In this document: piece by piece, positions 1 through 8,304 of the stretch | How positions within the stretch are numbered: position 1 is the stretch's first letter | Layout: each line of letters begins with the position of its first letter | Source: Zeimonas sp964538505 | GTDB lineage: Bacteria; Pseudomonadota; Gammaproteobacteria; Burkholderiales; Burkholderiaceae_E | Length of the DNA: 64,000 nucleotides | Assembly: GCA_964538505.1 (NCBI GenBank) | Contig: CAZIDY010000002.1 | Location: forward strand, 124,001-188,000 | Direction: 5' to 3' | The notes under the pieces: generated by a model | The model's input: only the letters and a program-made list of their open reading frames with translations | What the model was told of the DNA's origin: nothing | Database searches by the model: none | Position numbers and translations under genes: made by a program

Positions 1-1466
1 AGGAAACCGCCGATGACGACGCCGCGCGTCGTGCAGTCCTTCCACATCACTGACATCAGCAGCACCGGGAAGTTGGCTGACGCCGCGATCGCGAAGGCGA
101 GCGACACCATGAACGCGATGTTCTGCTTCTCGAAGGCGATGCCGAGCAGCACCGCGACGATGCCGAGCACGACGGTGGTGATGCGCGAGACGCGCAGCTC
201 GGCGGCACTGTCGGCCTGGCCCTTGCGCAGCACGCTCGAGTAGAGGTCGTGCGAGACGGCGGAGGCACCCGACAGCGTGAGGCCGGCAACGACGGCGAGG
301 ATCGTCGCGAAGGCCACCGCCGAGATGAAGCCGAGGAAGACGTTGCCGCCGACGGCTTCGGCCAGGTGCACGGCCGCCATGTTGCTGCCGCCGATCAGAC
401 CGCCGTTCGGGTCGAGGAAATCGGGTTCGGTGAGCACGAAGGTGATCGCGCCGAAGCCGATGATGAAGGTCAGCAGGTAGAAGTAGCCGATCCAGGTGGT
501 CGCCCAGAACACCGACTTGCGCGCCTCGCGCGCGTTGGGCACGGTGAAGAAGCGCATCAGGATGTGCGGCAGGCCGGCGGTGCCGAACATCAGCGCAATG
601 CCGAAGGAGATCGCCGAGATCGGGTCCTTGATGAAGCCGCCGGGACCCATGATCGAACGCCCCGTCGCGGCCGCCTGATCGGGTGGAGTGCCGGCGTCGG
701 AAGCAAGCTGCGTCTTGATCTCGACCGCACGCGCGAACATCGCCTCGGGGCTGAAGCCGAAGTGCAGCAGCACCATCAGCGCCATGAAGGTGGCGCCGCC
801 GAGCAGCAGGATCGCCTTGATGATCTGCACCCAGGTGGTCGCGGTCATTCCGCCGAACAGCACGTAGATCATCATCAGCACGCCGACGATGACCACGGCG
901 ATCCAGTAGTCGAGCCCGAAAAGCAGCTTGATCAGCTGTCCGGCGCCGACCATCTGCGCGATCAGGTAGAACGCGACGACGACCAGCGTTCCCGAGGCGG
1001 CGAACACGCGCACCGGCGCCTGCTGGAAACGGAACGCGGCGACGTCGGCGAAGGTGAACTTGCCCAGGTTGCGCAGCCGCTCGGCGAGCAGGAAGGTGAC
1101 GATCGGCCAGCCGACGAGAAATCCGATCGAATAGATCAGGCCGTCGTAGCCGCTCGCCATCACGGCCGCCGAGATGCCCAGGAACGAGGCCGCCGACATG
1201 TAGTCGCCGGCGATCGCCAGCCCGTTCTGGAAGCCGGTGATGCCGCCGCCTGCGGTATAGAAATCGGCAGCCGACTTCGTGCGCGACGCCGCCCAGCGCG
1301 TGATGAACAGCGTGAACAGCACGAAGACGCCGAACATGCCGATCGCGGTCCAGTTCGTCGCCTGCTTGTCGGCCTGACCGAGGTCGCCTCCGGCGGCTAC
1401 GGCCGCGCTGCACGCGGCCAGCAGCAGCGCAGCGGCGCCGAATCGTGCGGATCGATGCGGGCTCAT
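1..1466 (-). CDS. actP: Cation/acetate symporter ActP, 5' part (C-terminus outside window)
   Basis: Sodium/solute symporter (SSS) family permease that takes up acetate and related short carboxylates across the inner membrane. The visible 488 residues begin with a cleavable signal-like segment (MSPHRSARFGAAALLLAAC), then TRWAAS, ADFYTAGGG, GDYMSAASFLG and many hydrophobic helices, all typical of ActP; E. coli ActP is about 549 aa, so roughly the last 60 residues lie beyond base 1. The ATG overlaps the TGA of the upstream DUF485 gene by four bases (ATGA), the usual yjcH-actP coupling. Identity is clear from the family motifs and partner; the exact substrate range is inferred. Confidence 0.93.
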   Translation of the reverse strand, partial: MSPHRSARFGAAALLLAACSAAVAAGGDLGQADKQATNWTAIGMFGVFVLFTLFITRWAASRTKSAADFYTAGGGITGFQNGLAIAGDYMSAASFLGISAAVMASGYDGLIYSIGFLVGWPIVTFLLAERLRNLGKFTFADVAAFRFQQAPVRVFAASGTLVVVAFYLIAQMVGAGQLIKLLFGLDYWIAVVIVGVLMMIYVLFGGMTATTWVQIIKAILLLGGATFMALMVLLHFGFSPEAMFARAVEIKTQLASDAGTPPDQAAATGRSIMGPGGFIKDPISAISFGIALMFGTAGLPHILMRFFTVPNAREARKSVFWATTWIGYFYLLTFIIGFGAITFVLTEPDFLDPNGGLIGGSNMAAVHLAEAVGGNVFLGFISAVAFATILAVVAGLTLSGASAVSHDLYSSVLRKGQADSAAELRVSRITTVVLGIVAVLLGIAFEKQNIAFMVSLAFAIAASANFPVLLMSVMWKDCTTRGVVIGGF

Positions 1467-1771
1467 TTCAGCGCCTCCCGCACGATGCGCTCGGTACGCG
1501 CGTCGTACTCGCTGTTCGCGCGCCGGACATAGACGCCGGTGATGACGATCGTGAAGAGGATCACCGCGAGGCCGACCGGCATTCCCCAGGTGGTGATGTT
1601 GTCGCCGATGGGGCGCGCGAGCAGCTCCTTGTCGAAGGCGACGAGCAGGATGAAGCCGTAGTAGACGATCAGCATCAGGATCGCGAGCAGCCATCCGAAG
1701 CGCATTCGTCGGGACTTCAGCTCAAGGTATTCGGGATCGTTCGCGATCCGCTCGACCAGGTCCTCGCGCAT
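1463..1771 (-). CDS. DUF485 inner-membrane protein (YjcH-like)
   Basis: A 102-aa protein with two predicted membrane segments (about residues 26-46 and 62-82), characteristic of DUF485. In many proteobacteria this small protein is encoded directly before the acetate permease and is thought to assist it; its molecular role is not settled. A good Shine-Dalgarno (GAGGAG) lies just before the ATG, and the stop codon overlaps the start of actP, so the two are one operon. The gene reads leftward from a 191-bp gap shared with the divergent hydrolase-LuxR gene. Confidence 0.9.
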   Translation of the reverse strand: MREDLVERIANDPEYLELKSRRMRFGWLLAILMLIVYYGFILLVAFDKELLARPIGDNITTWGMPVGLAVILFTIVITGVYVRRANSEYDARTERIVREALK

Positions 1772-1962
1772 TCGTCGCTCCTCGAGGGCACGATGCCCGC
1801 GTCCACGATACCCGCGAGCGCTGCAGTGTGGAAAGGTGCAGGGAGCCTCCCGGAGTTGCGAAAAAACCGATAACGGCGCGAACGGGTCGGCGATGGCGGG
1901 GGTTGCGCCGGAGTCGGCCGATACTCTGCGGTTTGCGCTGTGGAGCGAGTGGGGTCCGCGAG

Positions 1963-3039
1963 ATGCCCGACGAATCCCGGCAGACGATCCGCATCTGCGC
2001 CGCCGCCGATGGCGTGAACGTCGCCCATGCGCGTTCCGGGCAGGGTCCGCCGCTCGTGTTCGCGCCCGGCTGGTTCACGCATCTGCAGTTCAACTGGGAG
2101 AGCGCCGTCTGGCGCCACTGGAACGAGGCGCTGTCGCAGCGGCACATGCTCGTTCGTTACGACCCGCGCGGCTGCGGGTTGTCCGATCGCGAGGTCGACG
2201 ATCTGTCGTTCGAGGGCTGGATTCGCGATCTCGAAGCGGTGGTCGACGCGGTCGGGTTGCCGCGCTTTCCGATCCTCGGGTTCTGCCAGGGCGCCGCGGT
2301 GGGCGTCGCCTATGCTGCCCGTCATCCGGAACGGGTCAGCCGCCTCGTGCTCTACGGCAGCTATCCGCGCGGCGTCTACGTCGGCGACGATCCCGACGCG
2401 ATCCGCCTCGTGCGCGGGATGCGGGAGATGATCGCGCAGGGCTGGGGCGTGGACGTGCCGGCGTACCAGGAGTTCTTCGCCAGGCTGCTGATGCCCGAGG
2501 GCGGTGCCGAGATGCTGCGGTGGCTGTGCGAGCAGCAGCGGCGCAGCACCTCCGCGCAGACGGCCGCTCGTCTCTTCGACGTGTTCCAGTCGTTCGACGT
2601 GCGCGAAGCCGCTCGATCGATCGCGCAGCCGGTGCTCGTCGCGCACCTGCGCAACGACTGCATGATTCCGTTCGACCATGGCCGCGAGATGGCGTCGCTG
2701 CTGCCCAACGCGCGCTTCGTTCCGCTCGAGGGACGAAATCACATGATGCTGCCCGACGAAGCGGCGTGGTCGGATTTCGTTTCGGCGGTCGACGAGTTCC
2801 TCGACGACGACGATTGCATGGCAGGCGGGGAGGCGGACGGCCTGGAGGCATTGACGACGCGCGAACGTGCCGTGCTCGAATCGATCGCCGACGGACTGTC
2901 GAACGACGAGATTGCCGCGCGGTTGTTCGTGAGTCCGAAGACCGTGCGCAACCACGTCACGCATATCTTCGACAAGCTCGGCGTGCAGAGCAGGGCGCAG
3001 GCGATCGTCCGTGCGCGCCGCTCCGGGATCGGGCATTAG
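1963..3039 (+). CDS. Alpha/beta-hydrolase fused to LuxR-type DNA-binding domain
   Basis: A 358-aa fusion. Residues about 1-275 form an alpha/beta-hydrolase: the oxyanion region is near FAPGW, the nucleophile elbow is GFCQG (C108), and the acid and base candidates are the D of RNDC and the H of GRNHM. The last 65 residues are a LuxR/GerE helix-turn-helix (LTTRERAVL, SNDEIA, SPKTVRNHV). The architecture suggests a transcription regulator that senses or turns over a small ester-like ligand; ligand and targets are unknown. The elbow has Cys where most hydrolases have Ser, as in dienelactone hydrolases. The ATG at 1963 was chosen because homology begins there; the reading frame stays open further upstream. 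Confidence 0.85.
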   Translation: MPDESRQTIRICAAADGVNVAHARSGQGPPLVFAPGWFTHLQFNWESAVWRHWNEALSQRHMLVRYDPRGCGLSDREVDDLSFEGWIRDLEAVVDAVGLPRFPILGFCQGAAVGVAYAARHPERVSRLVLYGSYPRGVYVGDDPDAIRLVRGMREMIAQGWGVDVPAYQEFFARLLMPEGGAEMLRWLCEQQRRSTSAQTAARLFDVFQSFDVREAARSIAQPVLVAHLRNDCMIPFDHGREMASLLPNARFVPLEGRNHMMLPDEAAWSDFVSAVDEFLDDDDCMAGGEADGLEALTTRERAVLESIADGLSNDEIAARLFVSPKTVRNHVTHIFDKLGVQSRAQAIVRARRSGIGH

Positions 3040-3231
3040 CGCCTCCGCCTGCGGATGTGCGAGAGTCGAACGCGACGCCGCCGGGACACCGGTCCCGCAT
3101 CGCTGCGCCGGGCGCCGCAACGCGTGTGTCTCGCCGTCGGAAAAAAGGACGCGTGCCTCACGACTGTGCGAGAAGCGGCGCGCAGACTGAACCTCACGTC
3201 GCATCTGCGCGGCGATTCGAGGAGGTACGTG

Positions 3232-3666
3232 ATGAGCAACGAGCGAAGCTATTCGGGAAGCTGCTTCTGCGGCTCGGTGCAGTTCACCGTGACGGGACAG
3301 CCGGCGGGGATGGGATACTGCCACTGCGAATCGTGCCGCCGCTGGTCGGCAGCGCCGGTCAACGCGTTCACGTTGTGGGCGCCGCAGGCGGTGACGATCA
3401 CGCGCGGCGCCGATCGCATCGGCAGCTATCGGAAGACGGAGGTCAGCCGGCGCAGATGGTGTCGCGATTGCGGCGGCCATCTCTTCACGGAGCACCCGGG
3501 TCTTGGCCTGGTCGACGTGTATGCGGCGATGCTGCCCGACCTGGCCTTCGAGCCGGGCGTGCACGTCAACTACGAGGACACGGTGCTGCGGCTCTGCGAC
3601 GGACTGCCGAAGTACGGCGACTTTCCGGCCGAGCTGCACGGCTCGGGCCGCCTGATCGCGGAGTGA
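3232..3666 (+). CDS. GFA-family (glutathione-dependent formaldehyde-activating-like) zinc protein
   Basis: 144 aa, the normal size for the GFA/CENP-V fold. Cysteine pairs SCFCG (C11, C13), CHCESC (C30, C32, C35) and WCRDCGG form the zinc-binding signature. Family members bind zinc and sometimes glutathione; most, including this one, have no proven substrate, and the 'formaldehyde-activating' name should not be taken literally. The ATG at 3232 was chosen because a strong GGAGG sits seven bases upstream; the frame is open earlier but that part is low-complexity Arg-rich. It faces the CHRD gene tail to tail. Confidence 0.85.
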   Translation: MSNERSYSGSCFCGSVQFTVTGQPAGMGYCHCESCRRWSAAPVNAFTLWAPQAVTITRGADRIGSYRKTEVSRRRWCRDCGGHLFTEHPGLGLVDVYAAMLPDLAFEPGVHVNYEDTVLRLCDGLPKYGDFPAELHGSGRLIAE

Positions 3667-3672
3667 TGCGAA

Positions 3673-4095
3673 TCAATTCTTCAACTGCGCGCGCAGCTCC
3701 CCTCCCGGATGCGCCTTGCTGTGCACGTTGACGTACAGCTTGCCTTCCTTCAGTGCCTTCTGCTGCTCTTCGTTGAGCTTCGTGCCTTCGGGTACGGCCC
3801 ACTTGTCGCCGTCCTTCGTCAGCGGGACGCGCACGGGGCCGTTGACACCGGCGGCGCCTTCGTGGATGTGCGCCATCGTGCCTTCCATGCCGCTGGTGGT
3901 CACCGAGCCGCTGATCGAGCCGTCGGGCTTCACCGCGAACGACCCGGTGCCGGTGGCGCTGGTGGCGACCGGGGGCACTTCGTTCTTGCCGCTGAGATCG
4001 ATCTTCATCTCCTGCGCGGAGGCGGCCGACAGCGCGAAGAGCGCCGAAGTGGCGGCTACGAGGGCGAAACGATGCAGGATCGGCAAGGCGTTCAT
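3673..4095 (-). CDS. CHRD-domain secreted protein
   Basis: 140 aa with a signal peptide (hydrophobic stretch then ASA at about residue 27) followed by one CHRD (chordin-like) domain: SGKNEVPPV near the start, AHIHEGAAG in the middle and HPGGELRAQL at the end are diagnostic. Bacterial CHRD proteins are exported and of unknown function. The start at 4095 has a GGAGAAG ribosome site; an upstream in-frame ATG lacks one and would bury the signal peptide. Confidence 0.85.
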   Translation of the reverse strand: MNALPILHRFALVAATSALFALSAASAQEMKIDLSGKNEVPPVATSATGTGSFAVKPDGSISGSVTTSGMEGTMAHIHEGAAGVNGPVRVPLTKDGDKWAVPEGTKLNEEQQKALKEGKLYVNVHSKAHPGGELRAQLKN

Positions 4096-4186
4096 GGCGC
4101 TTCTCCTCTGTGAGGTGGACGCCGGCAGCCGGAACGTCTGATGGTGCCGGCGCAAGGATTTTGCGCCGGTTTGCCGGTTTACCCCC

Positions 4187-4786
4187 TCACGGCGAAGCGC
4201 TGAACGGCAGGCCGCAGAGCCGTTCGACCAGCCGCTCGAAGGCGTGGGGGTCGAACACCGAGTTGTCGTGCCGGATCAGCAGCGGAAACTCGGCCGGCTC
4301 GGGAACGAAGCGTCGTTTTCGGTATTCGTCCCAGTGCGCGAGCTTGTAGCGATCGTTCGGGTGCCCGCGCGCGATGATCCTTGCCTTTGCCGTCTGTTCG
4401 TCGAGCTCGACCCAGACCACCGAGATGCGCGTATCGGCGGGCATGCCGAGCGCGGCTGCGTCGAAGACCCGATGCGAGCGCACCTCGCGCGAGAAGGGTC
4501 CGACGAGCACGGTGTTCACGCCGAGCTCGAGGTTCTCGCGTGCGATCTCGAGCAGCCCGGCGTATTCCTGGTCGCGCAGGTGCTCGAGGTAGGTCGGGCT
4601 GTCGCGGTCGTCGGGGTCGCCGGTGAGCAGCCCCATCACCTTGGCGCTGTAGGCGCCGTAGACGGTGTCCTTGTCGAGGATGCAGAAGCTCTCGCCGGTG
4701 CGGGCGTGCAGCAGCGGCACGGCGCGCCTGGCGAGTGTGGTCTTGCCGGTTCCGGCGTGGCCCGCGAAGAAGACGAGGTGCGCCAT
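4187..4786 (-). CDS. P-loop kinase-like ATPase (AAA/zeta-toxin-like)
   Basis: 199 aa beginning directly with a P-loop, GHAGTGKT (residues 9-16), and a downstream acidic strand (WVELDE) followed by arginine-rich helices, as in small nucleotide or metabolite kinases. Substrate unknown. The start at 4786 lies four bases after the stop of the sulfurtransferase gene, so it is translated with it. The open frame continues upstream, but that part is antisense to the sulfurtransferase reading and has no homologous look. Confidence 0.75.
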   Translation of the reverse strand: MAHLVFFAGHAGTGKTTLARRAVPLLHARTGESFCILDKDTVYGAYSAKVMGLLTGDPDDRDSPTYLEHLRDQEYAGLLEIARENLELGVNTVLVGPFSREVRSHRVFDAAALGMPADTRISVVWVELDEQTAKARIIARGHPNDRYKLAHWDEYRKRRFVPEPAEFPLLIRHDNSVFDPHAFERLVERLCGLPFSASP

Positions 4787-4790
4787 CGTG

Positions 4791-5648
4791 TCAGTCCGCG
4801 GCGCCGACGGCGACCGGGCGCACCGGGTCGGCGCACCACTCGCTCCACGAGCCGGGGTAGAGCGCGGCGCCCGGCAGGCCGGCGATCTCCATCGCGAGCA
4901 GGTTGTGGCAGGCGGCAACGCCCGAGCCGCAGTGATGCACGAGCGAGCCTGCGTCACGTCCGTCGAGCAGGGTCGTGAACTCCGCGCGCAGTGCCTGCGG
5001 CGACTTGAATCGCCCGTCGGGCTGCAGGTTCTCGGTGTGCGGGCGGTTGACGGCGCCCGGGATCCGACCCGCCACCGGGTCGAGCGGCTCGACCTCGCCA
5101 CGCCAGCGCTCGGGCGCGCGGGCATCGACAATTCTCAGCTGCCCGGTGCCGAGCTGCGCATGCAGCGGCGCGACGTCGACCTGCACGGTGCGCGCGGCAC
5201 GCAGCGTCAGCGTGCCGCGCGGGCGCGGCGTCGGTGGCTCGCGCGTCAGCGCATGGCCGGCCGCCACCCACGCGGGAAGCCCGCCGTCGAGCACTGCGAC
5301 TTCCGGATGACCCAGCCAGCGCGACAGCCACCACAGGCGCGCAGCGAACATGCCGCCGTTCTCGTCGCAGGCGACCAGCTGGCGGCCGTCGGCGAGTCCG
5401 ATCGATTCCAGCTTTCGTCGCAGCGTCTCGCGCTCCGGCAGCGGATGGCGCCCGTTCGTGCCGGTGCGAGCGCCCGCGAGATCGTGGTCCTGGTGCAGGA
5501 AGAAGGCGCCGGGCAGGTGCGCGTCGGCCCATGCGGCAGGTCCGTATTGCGGATCGGTGAGGTCGTGGCGGCAGTCGACGACGACACAGTCGTGGAGTCG
5601 GCGGGCGAGCTCGTCGACGCGAATCAGCGTTCTCCAGTACATCGGCAT
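4791..5648 (-). CDS. Sulfurtransferase, thiosulfate/3-mercaptopyruvate type
   Basis: 285 aa, two rhodanese domains in tandem. The N-terminal inactive half shows VVVDCRHDL and HLPGAFFLHQD; the C-terminal half shows VDARAPERW, GRIPGAVN and the active loop HCGSGVAAC with catalytic C240. A CGSGV loop is the 3-mercaptopyruvate type rather than the CRKGV thiosulfate type. It likely moves sulfane sulfur to cyanide or thiol acceptors. Two Met codons (5648 and 5642) are equally placed; no strong ribosome site decides. It sits between the P-loop kinase and the Rieske oxygenase on the same strand. Confidence 0.88.
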   Translation of the reverse strand: MPMYWRTLIRVDELARRLHDCVVVDCRHDLTDPQYGPAAWADAHLPGAFFLHQDHDLAGARTGTNGRHPLPERETLRRKLESIGLADGRQLVACDENGGMFAARLWWLSRWLGHPEVAVLDGGLPAWVAAGHALTREPPTPRPRGTLTLRAARTVQVDVAPLHAQLGTGQLRIVDARAPERWRGEVEPLDPVAGRIPGAVNRPHTENLQPDGRFKSPQALRAEFTTLLDGRDAGSLVHHCGSGVAACHNLLAMEIAGLPGAALYPGSWSEWCADPVRPVAVGAAD

Positions 5649-5682
5649 GCGCGCGGTTCCGTGCGGGGCTTCCGGCCGGACT

Positions 5683-6795
5683 TCAGGCGAGCGTCGGGCC
5701 GAGCGCGAGCTCGGCGCGCAGGAATTCGTGGAAGTGCTGCATGCCGTCCTCCATCGGGCTCTGGTAGGGGCCTGCGTCGTCCTCGCCGCGTTCGAGCAGC
5801 ACGCGTCGGCCGGCATCCATGCGCAGCGCGATTTCGTCGTCCTCGATCGCGGTTTCCATGTAGGCCGCCCGCTCGGCCTCGACGAACTCGCGCTCGAAGA
5901 GCGTGATCTCCTCGGGATAGTAGAACTCGACGATGTTCGTCGTCTTCTGCGGGCCGCGCGGCACGAGCGTCGAGACGACGAGCACGTGCGGATACCACTC
6001 GAGCATCACGTTGGGGAAGATCGTCAGCCACATCGCGCCGCGCTCGGGCGGCTTGCCGTCGTACCAGCGCAGCACCTGTTCGTGCCAGCGGCGGTACACC
6101 GGTGTTCCGGGCTTGCTCAACGCCTTCCACGTGCCAACTGTCTGCAGCGACCAGCGCTCGCCGAAGGCCCAGCGCAGGTCCTCGCAGGAGACGAACTGTC
6201 CGAGCCCCGGGTGGAACGGAACGACGTGGTAGTCCTCCAGGTAGACCTCGATGAAGGTCTTCCAGTTGTAGTCGCACTCGTGGACCTCGATGTGATCGAG
6301 CCGGTAGTCGGAGAAGTCGAACTCCGGATGCGTACCGATGTCGACGAGGTCGGCGGCGACATCGCGCGGGCCGCGAAACAGCAGCCCGTTCCAGCTCTGC
6401 AGCGACGTGCGACCGAGGTTCAGGCACGGCTGCTCGTCGAAGTGCGGCGCTCCGAGCAGCTGTCCGGAGAGGTCGTAGGTCCAGCGGTGCAGCGGGCAGA
6501 CGATGCTCGACGCGTTGCCGCGCCCGTCGAGCATCATCGCCTGGCGGTGGCGGCAGACGTTCGACAGCAGCTCGATTCCGTTGTCGCTGCGCACCAGCAC
6601 GCGCCCGCCGTTTTCGGCGGGCAGCACGCAGTAGTCGCCCGGGTCGGGCACCATTCGTTCGTGGCCGACGTAGCCGGGGCCGCGTCGGAACAGGGTTTCC
6701 ATCTCGCGCGCGAACAGCGCTTCGTCGAAATAGGCGGAAACCGGCAGCTGAGTGCGCGAGCGCGCGAGCCGGTCGAAGCGGCCCACGTCGGACAT
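5683..6795 (-). CDS. Rieske non-heme iron oxygenase, alpha-subunit type
   Basis: 370 aa. The Rieske [2Fe-2S] motif is CRHR (C81, H83) with CPLHRW (C100, H103); the mononuclear iron site is in NWKTFIEVYLEDYHVVPFHP, with H190 and H195 and the bridging D188. The length and single-subunit look match the ring-hydroxylating or N-demethylating (glycine-betaine/carnitine-like) branch. The substrate cannot be told. A very strong AGGAGG precedes the ATG. No ferredoxin or reductase gene is adjacent, so electrons must come from elsewhere. It is first in a run with the sulfurtransferase and kinase. Confidence 0.88.
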   Translation of the reverse strand: MSDVGRFDRLARSRTQLPVSAYFDEALFAREMETLFRRGPGYVGHERMVPDPGDYCVLPAENGGRVLVRSDNGIELLSNVCRHRQAMMLDGRGNASSIVCPLHRWTYDLSGQLLGAPHFDEQPCLNLGRTSLQSWNGLLFRGPRDVAADLVDIGTHPEFDFSDYRLDHIEVHECDYNWKTFIEVYLEDYHVVPFHPGLGQFVSCEDLRWAFGERWSLQTVGTWKALSKPGTPVYRRWHEQVLRWYDGKPPERGAMWLTIFPNVMLEWYPHVLVVSTLVPRGPQKTTNIVEFYYPEEITLFEREFVEAERAAYMETAIEDDEIALRMDAGRRVLLERGEDDAGPYQSPMEDGMQHFHEFLRAELALGPTLA

Positions 6796-6932
6796 CGAGT
6801 TCCTCCTGATCGGGGGTCCGCCCGGGGCGGCCGGGCGAGCGCAGAAGGATACCCTGATCGCAGGCCAGGGCGGCCGATACCGGTCACCTTGCCGATCGGG
6901 GCGGCAGTCCGGACGGCGCCGGGAAACCGAAG

Positions 6933-6938
6933 TAAAAT
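6933..6938 (+). promoter_or_regulatory. -10 element (TAAAAT) of the xseB-ispA-dxs operon
   Basis: TAAAAT stands out in very GC-rich DNA, ten bases before the xseB ATG. A start site 6-7 bases downstream would leave only a few untranslated bases, and no Shine-Dalgarno is visible there. No clear -35 was found, so this is a weak call. Confidence 0.4.
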
Positions 6939-6948
6939 CAAGCCCTTC

Positions 6949-7314
6949 ATGGATCCTTCCACCCCCGAATCCTTCGAGCGCGCGATCGGCGAACTCGAGC
7001 AGATCGTGCAGCGCATGGAAAGCGGCTCGCTGTCGCTCGAGGAGTCGCTCGGCGCCTATCGTCGCGGTGCGTCGCTGGTCGCGTGGTGCCGCAAGTCGCT
7101 CGCCGACGTGCAGCAGCAGGTGCGCATCCTCGAGGCCGACCTGCTCGAGCCCTTCGAAGCGAACGCGGAGTCTTTGAAGGCGAACGCGGAGTCTTTGACG
7201 GTGAACGCGGAGTCTTTGAAGGCGGCCGCCGAGTCCTTCGATGCGCAGCGCCGCGAGCCGGGCGACCCTCTGTCGAGCGAGCCGCGCCAGCAGCGTTCGC
7301 CTGCCGGCCGATGA
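6949..7314 (+). CDS. xseB: Exodeoxyribonuclease VII small subunit XseB with C-terminal heptad tail
   Basis: 121 aa. Residues 1-70 are a standard XseB: SFERAIGELEQIV, LSLEESLGAYRRG, then a helix. XseB binds XseA (here at 41.9 kb) to form exonuclease VII, which degrades single-stranded DNA. Ordinary XseB proteins are about 70-85 aa; the extra part here consists of four seven-residue repeats of the type ANAESLK followed by a polar tail. The start is the only ATG in register. The TGA overlaps the ATG of ispA (ATGA). The xseB-ispA-dxs order is conserved in betaproteobacteria. Confidence 0.9.
   Translation: MDPSTPESFERAIGELEQIVQRMESGSLSLEESLGAYRRGASLVAWCRKSLADVQQQVRILEADLLEPFEANAESLKANAESLTVNAESLKAAAESFDAQRREPGDPLSSEPRQQRSPAGR
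7159..7242 (+). repeat. 21-bp tandem repeat inside xseB
   Basis: Three nearly identical 21-bp units (7159-7179, 7180-7200, 7201-7221) and a fourth diverged one (7222-7242). Each encodes seven residues, giving ANAESLK, ANAESLT, VNAESLK, AAAESFD. The reading frame is kept, and the period fits a coiled-coil heptad. Confidence 0.9.
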
Positions 7315-8291
7315 ACGCTCCGCTCGTCGTCGACGGCGCGGGCGCCGGAGTCCCGATCGGCTCCGGGGCCGGAGCCGATCCGGACCTTCCTTTCGATGCC
7401 TGGATCGCCGAGCGCCGCGCCCGGATCGAAGCTGCGCTGGAGCGTACGCTGGTCGAGCCCGCCGTGCATCCCTCGCGGCTGCACGAGGCGATGCGCTACG
7501 CGGCGTTGGGCGGCGGCAAGCGGATCCGCGCTCTGCTGGTGCATGCCGCCGGCGAGGCGCTCGACGCGCCGGCCGCGGCGCTCGACCACGCCGCGAGCGC
7601 GGTCGAGCTGATCCACGCTTATTCGCTGGTGCACGACGACCTGCCGTGCATGGACGATGACGTGCTGCGGCGTGGACGTCCCACCGTGCACGTCGTCTAC
7701 GGCGAGGCGCTCGCGATGCTCGTCGGCGACGCGCTGCAGTCGCTCGCCTTCGAGACGCTCGCCGCGTGTGCCGACGAGGGCGTCGACGCGCGGACGACGG
7801 CCTTCATGGTCGCCGAGCTTGCACGCGCTTCCGGCTCGCTCGGCATGGCCGGCGGCCAGGCGATCGACCTGGCCTCGGTCGGTGTCGCGCTCGATGCCGA
7901 AGCGCTCGAGGACATGCACCGACGCAAGACCGGCGCGCTGCTCGCTGCATCCGTGCGGCTGGGCGGTGCATGCGCACGGCAGGCGGCGACCGGGCCGCAG
8001 GCATCGCCGGCGCTGCCGGCGCTCGCACGCTATGCCGATGCGGTCGGGCTCGCCTTCCAGATCGTCGACGACATCCTCGACGTCGAGGGCGACTCGGTCA
8101 CGCTCGGCAAGACGGCCGGCAAGGACGCCGACGCCGACAAACCCACCTACGTCTCGACGATCGGGCTGGAGGCCGCGCGTTCGCTCGCCGAGCGGCTGCG
8201 TGTGCAGGCGCACGAAGCGATTGCACCGTTGGGGCCGCGCGCGCAGCGCCTCGCCGCGCTGGCCGACCGCATCGTCCTGCGTCGGGCGTGA
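7311..8291 (+). CDS. ispA: Farnesyl diphosphate synthase (polyprenyl synthetase) IspA
   Basis: 326 aa; condenses dimethylallyl/geranyl diphosphate with isopentenyl diphosphate to give farnesyl diphosphate for quinone and undecaprenyl carriers. The first aspartate-rich motif is DDLPCMDDD (residues 109-117), the second DDILD in the C-terminal third, and GGGKRIR is the substrate-binding loop. The N-terminus has about 27 extra Gly/Ala-rich residues compared with E. coli IspA; the ATG is fixed by its four-base overlap with xseB. The next gene, dxs, starts 13 bases after the stop. Confidence 0.93.
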   Translation: MNAPLVVDGAGAGVPIGSGAGADPDLPFDAWIAERRARIEAALERTLVEPAVHPSRLHEAMRYAALGGGKRIRALLVHAAGEALDAPAAALDHAASAVELIHAYSLVHDDLPCMDDDVLRRGRPTVHVVYGEALAMLVGDALQSLAFETLAACADEGVDARTTAFMVAELARASGSLGMAGGQAIDLASVGVALDAEALEDMHRRKTGALLAASVRLGGACARQAATGPQASPALPALARYADAVGLAFQIVDDILDVEGDSVTLGKTAGKDADADKPTYVSTIGLEAARSLAERLRVQAHEAIAPLGPRAQRLAALADRIVLRRA

Positions 8292-8304
8292 ACGAGACCG
8301 CACG

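Noticed and set aside
249..1532. Long open frame on the + strand opposite actP
   Set aside because: His/Glu/Arg-rich, no family pattern; it mirrors the codon bias of the actP gene on the other strand.
3040..3231. Extended GFA protein start upstream of 3232
   Set aside because: The added residues are Arg-rich low complexity and a strong GGAGG marks the internal ATG.
7159..7242. Possible CRISPR-like array
   Set aside because: Direct 21-bp tandem units without spacers, in frame inside xseB.
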